From positions 62,001-126,000 of the forward strand of contig CANBNG010000011.1 in NCBI GenBank assembly GCA_947370975.1: DNA of 64,000 bases, read 5' to 3'. The notes beneath the pieces are model-generated. The model had not been told where the DNA came from. It did not search any database and saw only the letters and a program-made list of their open reading frames with translations. Both the position numbers and the translations under genes were made by a program. Shown here piece by piece: positions 1 through 11,322 of this stretch; positions within the stretch are counted from its first letter, which is position 1; every line of letters starts with the position of its first letter. The stretch is from Beijerinckiaceae bacterium (GTDB taxonomy: Bacteria; Pseudomonadota; Alphaproteobacteria; Rhizobiales; Beijerinckiaceae).

Positions 1-1900
1 AATGCGACAGGAAGGCAACGCGCGGCGTCAGGCCGAAGCGGCGCACTTCTTCTGCTGCCAACTGCGCGATCTGTGCGAGCTGTTCGGCGGTCGGATCCTG
101 ATTGATGTAAGTGTCGGTGATGAACAAGGTGTGCTTGGGCAGCATCAAGACATTCATCGCCGCAAAGGTCGCAGCGCCCGGCTTGCGGCCGATGATATTG
201 GCAACATGTTCAAGATGCGACGCATAGGGTCCGTAGGTGCCGCACAACATGCCATCGGCCCGGCCCCAGCGCAGCAGCATGGCTGACAGCAGCGTCGGAT
301 TGGTGCGCAACAACGCTGCCGCGCCATTGATGGTCGCGCCATTGCGCCGGTTCTGATTGTAATATTCTTCCGCCGCGCGGTTGATGAGCGCATCATCGGC
401 AAGGTCGATGATCTCGATCTCGTGGCCATCGCGCAGGCGCAAGTTCTGGCTGACGATCAAGGCCTCGATTTCGGTGCGACGCCCCACGAGCACGGGACGG
501 GCCAGCTTTTCATCGACGACAATCTGCGCGGCGCGCAGCACGCGAATGTCCTCGCCCTCCGCATAAATGATCTTCTTGGTGGCAAGGCCAGCAGCCTCGA
601 ACACCGGCTTCATGATATTGCCGGAGCGATAGACGAAGCTCTCCATGTCGCGGCGATAGGCCGCGAGATCGGCCAGCGGGCGCGTCGCGACACCGCTCGC
701 CATGGCGGCTTCCGCAACAGCGGGCGCAACCGCGCTGATGAGGCGCGGGTCGAAGGGCTTGGGGATGAGATAATCCTCTCCGAAGCGGCTTTCCATCGCG
801 CCATAGGCTGCCGTCACGACATCGGATTGCTCCGCATGGGCCAGCGAGGCAATCGCGTGAACGGCGGCGAGTTTCATCGCCTCATTGATCGTCGTCGCAC
901 CGACATCGAGCGCGCCCCGGAAGATGAAGGGGAAGCAGAGAACATTGTTCACCTGGTTCGGATAATCCGAACGCCCGGTCGCAATGATCGCATCGGGGCG
1001 CACCGCGCGCGCATCCTCGGGCAGGATTTCAGGCTCGGGATTGGCCATGGCCAGAATCAGCGGACGAGAGCCCATGCGCTGAACCATGTCGGGCTTCAGC
1101 ACGCCACCGGCTGAAAGTCCCAGAAACATGTCGGCGCCATCGATAATGTCACCGAGCGTGCGCGCGGAGGTTTCCTGCGCATAGCGGATCTTGTTGTCGT
1201 CCATCGCCTCGGCGCGGCCCTTGTAGACAACGCCATAAAGATCGGAGACGAAAATATTCTCGCGCCGCACGCCAAGCTCGACGAGCAGATCAAGGCACGC
1301 CAGCGCCGCAGCGCCTGCACCCGAGCACACGAGCTTGATGTCCGACAGCTTCTTGCCGACCAGCTCCATCGCATTGACAGCCGCAGCACCAACCACGATG
1401 GCCGTGCCGTGCTGATCGTCATGGAAAACCGGGATCTTCATCCGCTCGCGCAGCTTGCGCTCGACGATGAAACATTCCGGCGCCTTTATATCCTCGAGAT
1501 TGATGCCGCCGAAGGTCGGCTCCATCGCCGCGATAATATCGACAAGCTTGTCGGGATCGGTCTCGTCGAGCTCAATGTCGAACACATCGATGCCGGCAAA
1601 TTTCTTGAACAGGCAGGCCTTGCCCTCCATCACCGGCTTGCCGGCGAGCGGACCGATATTGCCCAGACCCAGCACCGCCGTGCCATTGGTGATAACCGCG
1701 ACGAGATTGCCGCGTGAGGTGAGATTGCGCGCCTGATCGGGATCATCGACGATTGCCATACAGGCCGCAGCAACGCCCGGCGAATAGGCCAGCGCCAGAT
1801 CATGCTGGTTCGTCATGCCCTTGGTGGGCACGACGGAGATCTTTCCCGGTGTCGGGAAGGCGTGATAGGCGAGCGCAGCCTGCGCGAGTTGCTCATCCAT
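1..1900 (-). CDS. maeB: NADP-dependent malic enzyme with phosphotransacetylase-like C-terminal domain (partial, 3' end outside window)
   Basis: Oxidative decarboxylation of malate to pyruvate with NADP+ in the cytoplasm. The 633 visible codons start at ATG 1900 ([10 protein letters not shown]) and run off the left edge without a stop. The N-terminal malic domain has the SPGVAAAC region near residue 40. An NAD(P)-binding segment follows ([13 protein letters not shown]), then the typical [18 protein letters not shown] stretch. From about residue 430 the protein continues into the phosphotransacetylase-like domain found in long MaeB enzymes, known in the family as a regulatory acetyl-CoA-binding module. 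The start lies 11 bp after the stop of the LuxR-type gene on the same strand, so the two are probably co-transcribed. The family is usually about 750-770 residues, so roughly 120-140 residues are missing here. Confidence 0.93.
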   Translation of the reverse strand, partial: MDEQLAQAALAYHAFPTPGKISVVPTKGMTNQHDLALAYSPGVAAACMAIVDDPDQARNLTSRGNLVAVITNGTAVLGLGNIGPLAGKPVMEGKACLFKKFAGIDVFDIELDETDPDKLVDIIAAMEPTFGGINLEDIKAPECFIVERKLRERMKIPVFHDDQHGTAIVVGAAAVNAMELVGKKLSDIKLVCSGAGAAALACLDLLVELGVRRENIFVSDLYGVVYKGRAEAMDDNKIRYAQETSARTLGDIIDGADMFLGLSAGGVLKPDMVQRMGSRPLILAMANPEPEILPEDARAVRPDAIIATGRSDYPNQVNNVLCFPFIFRGALDVGATTINEAMKLAAVHAIASLAHAEQSDVVTAAYGAMESRFGEDYLIPKPFDPRLISAVAPAVAEAAMASGVATRPLADLAAYRRDMESFVYRSGNIMKPVFEAAGLATKKIIYAEGEDIRVLRAAQIVVDEKLARPVLVGRRTEIEALIVSQNLRLRDGHEIEIIDLADDALINRAAEEYYNQNRRNGATINGAAALLRTNPTLLSAMLLRWGRADGMLCGTYGPYASHLEHVANIIGRKPGAATFAAMNVLMLPKHTLFITDTYINQDPTAEQLAQIAQLAAEEVRRFGLTPRVAFLSH

Positions 1901-1911
1901 GGATGTTGCTT

Positions 1912-2673
1912 TCAGAGGGGCGCGTCGACATCAGCGGCAGAGGCTGCCCAGCGGGAGCCCATTGCAAGACGCTGCGCGAAAAGCGCGACCTCGGTTCGAT
2001 TTGTTAATCCGAGACGCGCGATCGCTGCCCCGACATGCGCCTTTACCGTAGCTTCAGAAATCCCCATGCGAAAGGCGATTTCCTTGTTTGAGTGCCCGCA
2101 ACCCAGAAACCCGATCACGCGCCACTGCGTCGCGGTGATGCGATCGATCTCCTGGGGACGCTGACGACGGTCTGCAGAGCCATTCTCGCAGCGACGTAAC
2201 GAAGCGCGCATTGCCTCGGCCAGAGCGCGCGGCGTGATCTCGCGCGGCAGGGATTTGACGTCACGGCAATGGTCGAGCGTCGCTACGCCGGGCGCCTGCG
2301 ACAGCAGCAGAATGGGCGTTGCGCGGAACGGACGCAACCAGGCGCCGAGCACCTCCTGGCCGAGCGCCGAGATCAAGGTGGCATCGAGCACGATCAGCGC
2401 ATGGCCGCGCGAATCGAAATGGCGCGCGGCGCGCAGATCAGCGAGGTCGGGCCGGATCACGGTTGCGGCTGGGAAATGGGCTGTGGCCAGCGAGGTCACG
2501 GCGAAAGCAAGCAGACCATCGCCCGTCAGCACGGCGATGCGGCTCTCCGCACGCACAGGCAGGACGGGTACATCAGGCGCAAGCGAAACTGGCGCAGCCC
2601 GTTCCGGACGCTCGAAAAGCGCCTCGGACACCAGATCACCCCGCTGCCGCACAGCTTGAGACGTTGTCCCCAT
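1912..2673 (-). CDS. LuxR-family response-regulator-like transcription factor upstream of maeB
   Basis: Putative DNA-binding regulator of 253 aa. The C-terminal ~65 residues form a LuxR/FixJ helix-turn-helix: ATQWRVIGFLGCGHSNKEIA, then SEATVKAHV and a final helix. The N-terminal ~150 residues resemble a receiver fold: a hydrophobic strand ending in LIVLDA (candidate phospho-acceptor Asp), a later strand LLLSQ, and a Lys in KSLPREI. No acidic pocket at the start of the domain is obvious, so it may be a degenerate receiver. ATG 2673 (MGTTSQ) was chosen because GGCAGGA precedes it; an in-frame ATG at 2763 has no ribosome site and adds 30 low-complexity residues. No kinase gene is next to it. Its target is unknown, though the 11-bp spacing to maeB makes that gene a candidate. 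Confidence 0.8.
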   Translation of the reverse strand: MGTTSQAVRQRGDLVSEALFERPERAAPVSLAPDVPVLPVRAESRIAVLTGDGLLAFAVTSLATAHFPAATVIRPDLADLRAARHFDSRGHALIVLDATLISALGQEVLGAWLRPFRATPILLLSQAPGVATLDHCRDVKSLPREITPRALAEAMRASLRRCENGSADRRQRPQEIDRITATQWRVIGFLGCGHSNKEIAFRMGISEATVKAHVGAAIARLGLTNRTEVALFAQRLAMGSRWAASAADVDAPL

Positions 2674-2819
2674 GGCTTGTTTTTCCTGCCCTGGCACTTT
2701 TGTCGGGAGCCGGGCGGACCGTCGAGGGTAACCGGCTTCAGCCGGATAGAAAGCCAGAGCCATGCCAGTTTGAGCAGGAGCAGCGGCTTTTAGAAAACAT
2801 CATAAAATCAATGAGGTCT

Positions 2820-2850
2820 AAAAAAGTTGCCCCGCCGTTTCGGGCGGGGC
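2820..2850 (-). terminator. Intrinsic terminator of serA
   Basis: Perfect 8-bp GC stem (2829-2836 with 2843-2850, GCCCCGCC) and a 6-nt loop, followed on the minus strand by six U (2825-2820). A second A/T-flanked hairpin (about 2877-2904, arms AAAACCGTC/GACGGTTTT) lies between it and the serA stop. It separates serA from the luxR-maeB unit. Confidence 0.85.
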
Positions 2851-2905
2851 GTGCGTTTTCTCAGAAAAAGCGAAGAAAACCGTCTGGAAAACCGGACGGT
2901 TTTAT

Positions 2906-4162
2906 TCAGCTCTTGGCGTAGAGCAGGCGTGCACGGATCGTGCCCTCGACCGCCTTCATTTCCTCGAGCACCGCCTCGGCATCGCCACCGCAGCCATCGG
3001 CCTCGACGACGACATAGCCGAGCTCGCCCTCCGTCTGCAGATATTGCGCCGCGATATTCACGCCGTGGCGCGAGAACACCTGATTGAGCCGGTTGAGCAT
3101 GCCGGGCACATTGCGATGCACATGGATGAAGCGCGTTCCGGCGGCGCGCGACGACAATTGCACCTGCGGGAAATTGACCGCGCCGACCGTTGAGCCGGAA
3201 TCGCTGTATTCGACCAGCTTGCGTGCGACCTCAGCGCCGATACGCTCCTGCGCTTCTTCCGTCGAGCCGCCGATATGCGGGGTCAGAATGACATTGGGCA
3301 GGCCCTGCAGCGGCGTGACGAATTTTTCGCTGTTCGAACCAGGCTCTACCGGGAACACGTCCACCGCCGCGCCAGCCAGATGGCCGCTGCCCAAAGCCTG
3401 CGCCAGTGCGTCGAGATCGACCACCGTGCCGCGCGAGTTGTTGATGAGATAGGCGCCCTTTTTCATCTGCGCGAGCTGGTCCGCGCCAATCATATTGGCG
3501 GTGGCGGCTGTCTCGGGCACGTGCAGGCTCACCACATCGGCAAGACGCAGCAGCTCGTTCAGGCTCTCCACCGGCTCGGTATTGCCGTGGCGCAGCTTGT
3601 CGGTGACATCGAAATAGATGACGCGCATGCCCATGGCTTCGGCCAGCGTCGAGAGCTGGCTGCCGATATTGCCATAGCCCACAATGCCCAGCGTCTTGCC
3701 GCGCACTTCGATAGAGCCCGTCGCCGACTTGTCCCAGCCGCCTTCATGGGCGGAGCTCGAGCGCGGCAGGATGCGGCGGAAGAGCATGACGATTTCGCCG
3801 ATGACGAGCTCAGCCACGCTGCGCGTGTTGGAGAAAGGCGCGTTGAACACGGGGATGCCGCGACGGCGCGCAGCATCGAGATCGACCTGGTTGGTGCCGA
3901 CGCTGAAACAGCCGACCGCAATCAGCTTCTCGGCGCGGGCGAAGACCTCTTCGGTCAATTGGGTGCGCGAGCGAATGCCGATGATATGGACGTTGCGAAT
4001 GGCCTCGGCCAGCTCCTCACCATCCAGCGCCTTCATCAACCGCGTGGTCGAGGAATAGCCGGAATTGACGATAAGCTCGACAGCGCTGTCATTGATCCCC
4101 TCAAGCAGGAGGATGCGGATCTTGTCCTTGGCGAGCGAAAGCTGGGGGGTATCGTCAGTCAT
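2906..4162 (-). CDS. serA: D-3-phosphoglycerate dehydrogenase (short type with ACT domain)
   Basis: First step of serine synthesis: 3-phosphoglycerate + NAD+ to 3-phosphohydroxypyruvate. The 418-aa protein is the E. coli-like short form. The substrate-binding half runs to about residue 105. The Rossmann domain has GYGNIGS at 162-168, the catalytic Arg lies in NNSRGTVVD near 245, Glu in PVEPGS, and His in LTPHIGGST near 298. A C-terminal ACT domain (about 345-418, RNVPGMLNRLNQVFSRHG) is the usual serine-feedback site. The gene stands alone between terminators; serC, the next enzyme, is 37 kb away at 39842-41005, so the two are not in one operon here. Confidence 0.96.
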   Translation of the reverse strand: MTDDTPQLSLAKDKIRILLLEGINDSAVELIVNSGYSSTTRLMKALDGEELAEAIRNVHIIGIRSRTQLTEEVFARAEKLIAVGCFSVGTNQVDLDAARRRGIPVFNAPFSNTRSVAELVIGEIVMLFRRILPRSSSAHEGGWDKSATGSIEVRGKTLGIVGYGNIGSQLSTLAEAMGMRVIYFDVTDKLRHGNTEPVESLNELLRLADVVSLHVPETAATANMIGADQLAQMKKGAYLINNSRGTVVDLDALAQALGSGHLAGAAVDVFPVEPGSNSEKFVTPLQGLPNVILTPHIGGSTEEAQERIGAEVARKLVEYSDSGSTVGAVNFPQVQLSSRAAGTRFIHVHRNVPGMLNRLNQVFSRHGVNIAAQYLQTEGELGYVVVEADGCGGDAEAVLEEMKAVEGTIRARLLYAKS

Positions 4163-4212
4163 GGTCCGGGGCCCCGTTTGTGTGTGAATGGGGCTTGTAA
4201 ACCCTATTTCGT

Positions 4213-4243
4213 TTGACGCAACTGCCTCCTCATGTCATATACC
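4213..4243 (+). promoter_or_regulatory. Candidate promoter of the rhlE-like helicase
   Basis: TTGACG at 4213-4218 with TATACC at 4238-4243 (19-bp spacing; CATATA at 4236 gives 17). It lies in the 284-bp gap between divergent serA and the helicase gene and implies a leader of roughly 190 nt. Inferred from sequence only. Confidence 0.35.
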
Positions 4244-4446
4244 GCCCAGCCTCAATGAGGCACTTTGCGCTCCAGCCGCGTCAGGCGTTCCGGGTCCTTA
4301 TGACCCCTCCCGCCCATCTGTTGAGCGCACGGGTACAACCCGACAGACAGGCCCAGGTACGCGGGGCTCGTCCCCTTCTATCGAGACTGTACACGTCGCG
4401 CCTCCGGCCGTGCTTCGCATGTCTCATCCCTTGGAAAGACAGTCAC

Positions 4447-5781
4447 TTGACACAATTTTCGGATCTCGGCCTCGCCGGGACCATCCTCCGCGCGCTCAGC
4501 GAAGAGGGCTACACCACCCCCACCCCGATTCAGGCTCAGGCCATTCCTCCGCTGCTCAAGGGCCATGACCTTCTTGGCATCGCCCAGACCGGCACCGGCA
4601 AGACGGCGGCTTTCGCGCTGCCGATCATCAACCGCCTGCTCGAATATCCCGTGCGCCCGATTGCGTGCGGCGCTCGCGTGCTGATCCTGGCCCCCACCCG
4701 TGAGCTGGTTGCCCAGATCGCGGAAAGCTTCCGCACCTATGGCCGCCATGCCCATATCACCGTCGCGGTGATTGTTGGCGGCGTCGGCCATCAGCCGCAG
4801 GTCAAGGCCATGGCGCGCGGCGTCGATGTGCTTGTTGCGACCCCAGGCCGCCTGCTCGACCATATGTCGGGCGGCACCGTGAAGCTCAGCGCGACCGAAG
4901 TGATCGTGCTGGACGAGGCCGATCACATGCTCGACCTCGGCTTCGTCGTGCCGATCCGCAAGATCATCTCGCGCCTGCCTGCCAAGCGCCAGAGCCTGTT
5001 CTTCTCCGCCACCATGCCGCGCGAAATCGCGACGCTGGCGAATGAAATGCTGACCGATCCGATCGAAGTGGCGGTGACCCCGGTTGCCACCACCGCCGAG
5101 CGCGTGGGCCAGTCGGTCTATCTCGTCGAGACCAAGCAGAAGCGCGATCTTCTCGTCGAACTTCTGAGCGGCGTCGATTTCTCCCGCGTCATCGTCTTCA
5201 CGCGCACCAAGCGCGGCGCGGACAAGGTTGCCACCTATCTGAGCGATGCCGGCATTGCCGCTGCTGCTATCCACGGCAACAAGAGCCAGGGCGCTCGCCA
5301 GCGCGCATTGGCCGATTTCAAGGACGGACGCACAGGCGTGCTCGTCGCCACCGATATTGCCGCGCGCGGCATCGATGTCGATCAGGTCTCCCATGTCGTG
5401 AATTTCGAATTGCCTGACGTGGCCGAAAGCTACGTTCACCGCATCGGCCGCACGGCCCGCGCTGGTGCTGAAGGCACGGCAATTTCCTTCTGCGACAATG
5501 AAGAGCGCCATCTGCTGCGCCAGATCGAACGCCTGACCCGCCAGACTCTGCCGGCCACTGACCGTCGCAGCGAAGCGGCGAAAAATGCGCCCGAGACAGC
5601 AGCTGCGCCCGCCGTGCGCCGCGGGGCCCGCCCGCCCCAGCAGCAGAACCGTCGCCCCGATCAGAACGCTCGCCCCGGCGGCCAGCGTCGCTTCGGCCAA
5701 GGCAACGGCAATGGCAACGGCGCTGCGCCCGGCAATGGTGGACGTCGTCCCTCGCGCCAGGGCGATGCCCGCACCAACTAA
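4447..5781 (+). CDS. rhlE: DEAD-box ATP-dependent RNA helicase, RhlE-like
   Basis: RNA helicase of 444 aa. Motifs in order: Q motif (FSDLGLAG... TPTPIQAQ), Walker A AQTGTGKT, PTRELVAQ, TPGRLLDH, DEAD in VLDEADHMLD, SAT (FFSATMP), then helicase C with VFTRTKRGADK, ATDIAARGID and HRIGRTARAG. The last ~70 residues are a disordered basic tail rich in Arg, Gly, Asn and Gln with GNGNGN repeats, as in RhlE proteins that act in ribosome assembly and cold adaptation. The start is taken as TTG 4447 (LTQFSDLGL), preceded by GGAAAG. The frame stays open back to 4213, but that stretch has no helicase homology and contains a likely promoter. Monocistronic, ending at a bidirectional terminator. Confidence 0.92.
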   Translation: MTQFSDLGLAGTILRALSEEGYTTPTPIQAQAIPPLLKGHDLLGIAQTGTGKTAAFALPIINRLLEYPVRPIACGARVLILAPTRELVAQIAESFRTYGRHAHITVAVIVGGVGHQPQVKAMARGVDVLVATPGRLLDHMSGGTVKLSATEVIVLDEADHMLDLGFVVPIRKIISRLPAKRQSLFFSATMPREIATLANEMLTDPIEVAVTPVATTAERVGQSVYLVETKQKRDLLVELLSGVDFSRVIVFTRTKRGADKVATYLSDAGIAAAAIHGNKSQGARQRALADFKDGRTGVLVATDIAARGIDVDQVSHVVNFELPDVAESYVHRIGRTARAGAEGTAISFCDNEERHLLRQIERLTRQTLPATDRRSEAAKNAPETAAAPAVRRGARPPQQQNRRPDQNARPGGQRRFGQGNGNGNGAAPGNGGRRPSRQGDARTN

Positions 5782-5804
5782 GCCCAGCGGCTTCAACACA
5801 ATTC

Positions 5805-5839
5805 AAAAGGCCGGTGGGCATGCGCCCTCCGGCCTTTTT

Positions 5840-5840
<1 letters not shown>
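5805..5840. terminator. Bidirectional terminator between rhlE and glgB
   Basis: Stem AAAAGGCCGG (5805-5814) with CCGGCCTTTT (5829-5838) plus extra T. The A run on the left and T run on the right let it serve both the rightward helicase gene (stop 5781) and the leftward glg operon, whose last stop codon starts at 5840. Confidence 0.85.
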
Positions 5841-8058
<2,218 letters not shown>

Positions 8059-8062
<4 letters not shown>

Positions 8063-11000
8063 GCTGGCTCCCTCCGCCGATTCAATATGGCGAGAAGGCC
8101 ATTGACCGGAATGTCGATCCAAGAGGGACGGTTCGCTGCTTCATATGCAATCTCGTAGATCGCCTTGGCCGCGAGATAATATTCAAGCCAATGGGAACGT
8201 GCGTCTTCATCGGCGATATGAAGCGGCGAATGCACAAGCACCTTGTCATAAGCAGCCAGAAACGTCGTCTCGACCAAATCGCGCCAGGCTAAGGCCGCTC
8301 CACGCACGCGTGCGCTTTGCTCGACCAATCGCCCTTCGGTATCGCGCGCTGCCATCTCGGCCGCATAATCGAAAGAACGCAACATGCCGGCAATATCGCG
8401 CAACGGCAGATCCTTTGCGCGTCGATCCTCAAGCGAGCGCGCAGGCTCCCCCTCGAAATCGACAAACAGAACATCGTCCTTGACGATGAGAACCTGGCCT
8501 AAGTGAAAATCGCCATGAATACGTATTTTCAGACCCAAGGCAGGGACGGTGGCGAGTGCGTCGAAGAACTGAAGAATTTCCTCACGCCGCGCAAGCAGCT
8601 CGCTGACATTCTCCGGACGCGCATCTCCTGACCATGTCATGCGCCCCAGCAACGCAAGGCTTTTTTGCGCATTCGCCTTTGCCGATGTCAGACGCGCCTG
8701 ACGATTACCTATGGTCATTGGCTCGGCAGCAAAGGCGCTATCTTGCGTTGGCGTAGCAAGCGCAATATGCAATTCGCCCGTGCGCCGACCAAGCATGTCG
8801 ACATAGGGCAGATAGTCGCCATAGAGCTCTGCCGGGCTATGTTCCTGGCCCGAGCCCGCAAGCGCCAGCGTTTCGAGCCCGCGCTTCAAGGCTTCCACAG
8901 TCCAGCCCCAGGCATCGCCCTGATTGCGAATGAAACTTTGCAAAACGCAGAGTGCGGTCGGGATACCGTCACGATCGATCCGCTCGATTGACCCAAGCAA
9001 GGCCGGCGTATGTGAAAAGCCAGCAACATCGGTCAGAAAGCGACCGATTTCGACTTCCGGATTGATGCCCGGAGACAGCCGCCGATAAATTTTCAACATC
9101 ATGCGCTCGGCGACCGCGAGCGAAGTATTGCTTTGATCGCCCGAAATGCGGCGCACATCTGCCTGCACCACAGGCGCTTCTGCGCGCAAGCGTTCAGAGC
9201 CCGAAAATTTCAGATGGGCGCCTTCGCTCAGGCCCATCTCATGCTCGCCGGCCATGCTTCGAATCAACACGGCGCAGAAGGCCGGATCGGCATCGGCATC
9301 GAGCACAAGACCCATGCGACTGCCTCGCCGCAGCCGCGCAACCGCATAGGGAAGAATCTGCTCGTCATCGCGATGCTCATCGATAACCAGCGGCGTAAAA
9401 TAGCTTTGCACCTCGCCGTTGCGGAGCGTGACCGCCAGCCGCACCAGCAAGAATGTCTTGCTGTCGCTTTCCCTCGGCAAAGCTGCAACGCCACTGACTG
9501 CAACCGAGGCAATCCCTGCATCCTTGCCCGCAAACCAGCGCCGGAGCGCCAGAAATCGCGGTGCAACCGTGCGCTCGAAAGCCAGCCTTTCGCGATGCTC
9601 CAGCAATTTATCAGCGCTGCCGGTGAGAACGAGTGTGAAAAGTTCGGGCGCGGGCGTTGGGCCAAATCGCTCCTCTGCACCCCTGCGCTCCAGCGCGAAC
9701 CAGTAAAAGCCATGGCCTGCAAGCGTCATCAAATAAGGCAGGCTACCAATCTGCGGGAAGACGCTGCCAGCGCCAAGCTCGACCGGTGTTGCGCCCTTGA
9801 ATTCATCAAGCACAAGCTCGACCGCTTGGGGCGCGCGCGACAGATTGGCGATACACAGCAAGACCTCACCGCCAAACTCGCGCAAATAGGCAAGCACCTT
9901 GCGGTTGGCAGGATAGAGAAAGCGCAGCGAGCCGCGCGACAAGGATTGCCGCTTGCGCCGCACCGCAATCATCCGCCGCGTCCAATTGAGCAGGCTTGAT
10001 GAACTGGCAAGCTGGGCTTCGACATTGACGCTCGCAAAGCCATAAATCGGATCTTGAATGGCCGGCAAAACCAGCCGCGCCGGATCCGCCCGGCTAAAAC
10101 CGCCATTGCGATCGGGCGTCCATTGCATGGGCGTGCGCACGCCATCGCGGTCGCCAAGATAGATATTGTCGCCCATGCCAATCTCGTCACCATAATAGAG
10201 CACCGGCGTGCCTGGCATGGTGAGAAGCAGGGATTTAAGAAGTTCGATCTTGCGACGATCATTTTCGAGCAGCGGCGCAAGGCGGCGGCGAATACCAAGG
10301 TTGATGCGCGCGCGCCGATCATGCGCGTAGAAACTCCAGAGATAATCGCGCTCGCGATCCGTCACCATTTCAAGCGTCAACTCGTCATGATTGCGCAGGA
10401 AAATAGCCCATTGCGCGCCATCTGGAATTTCCGGTGTCTGGCGCATGATGTCCGTAATCGGATGCCGATCCTCCATGCCAAGCGCCATATACATGCGTGG
10501 CATGAGGGGAAAATGAAACGCCATATGGCATTCATCGCCCTCACCAAAATATTGGGCTGTCTCCTCCGGCCATTGATTGGCTTCGGCCAACAGCATCCGG
10601 TCGGGATAACGCGCATCGAGTGCGGCCCTGATTTTCTTGATGACTTGATGTGTTTCTGGGAGATTTTCGCAATTCGTGCCATCTCGCTCGATCAGATAGG
10701 GAATGGCATCGAGCCGTAGTCCGTCCACGCCCATGTCGAGCCAATAATGCATGACATCGATCAAGGCATCGAGGACGCGCGGATTATCGAAATTTAGATC
10801 GGGTTGATGTGCATAAAAGCGGTGCCAATAATAGGCCTTTGCAACAGGATCGAACGCCCAATTGGAGGATTCCGTGTCGAGAAAAATGATCCGCGCATCC
10901 TTGTAGTTCTTGTCGGTATCCGACCAGACGTAGAAATCGCGCGCCGCGCTGCGTGGCTTGGCCTGACGCGCCCGCTGGAACCAGGGATGCTGATCGGAGG

Positions 11001-11322
11001 TGTGATTGATCACGAGCTCCGTAATCACCCTGATGCCGCGTTCATGGGCCTCGCGCACGAGCCGCCGAAAGTCGCGCATCGTGCCATAGGCCGGGTTGAT
11101 TCCGCGATAATCTGAAATGTCGTAGCCATCATCACGCAGAGGCGAGGGGTAGAATGGCATCAGCCAGATCGTATTTGCGCCAAGATCGCGAATATAATCG
11201 AGCTTGCGCGTAACCCCCTCGAAATCGCCAATGCCGGAATTTTCAGAATCGAAAAACGACTTCACATGAAGCTGATAGATGATCGCATCGCGATACCAGT
11301 CCTTGCTCGTGCGATCGATCAT
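8059..11322 (-). CDS. treS: Trehalose synthase / maltokinase fusion
   Basis: Bifunctional 1087-aa protein. Residues ~1-560 are a GH13 trehalose synthase that interconverts trehalose and maltose (nucleophile Asp in GLRLDAIPY, acid Glu in [10 protein letters not shown] in [11 protein letters not shown]). Residues ~580-1087 are a maltokinase of the Pep2/Mak type, making maltose-1-phosphate with ATP ([11 protein letters not shown] and VDFEGEP are the kinase-like catalytic and metal-binding segments). The product is the donor for GlgE, encoded just upstream; the two genes share an ATGA overlap at 11319-11322. TreS-Pep2 fusions are known in GlgE-pathway bacteria. It feeds trehalose into glucan synthesis without ADP-glucose. 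Confidence 0.96.

Noticed and set aside
2906..4162. serA as part of a serA-serC operon
   Set aside because: serC lies 37 kb away and serA is flanked by its own terminator and a divergent gene.
4213..4446. N-terminal extension of the helicase back to 4213
   Set aside because: The extra 78 residues lack helicase homology and overlap a likely promoter; TTG 4447 has a ribosome site.
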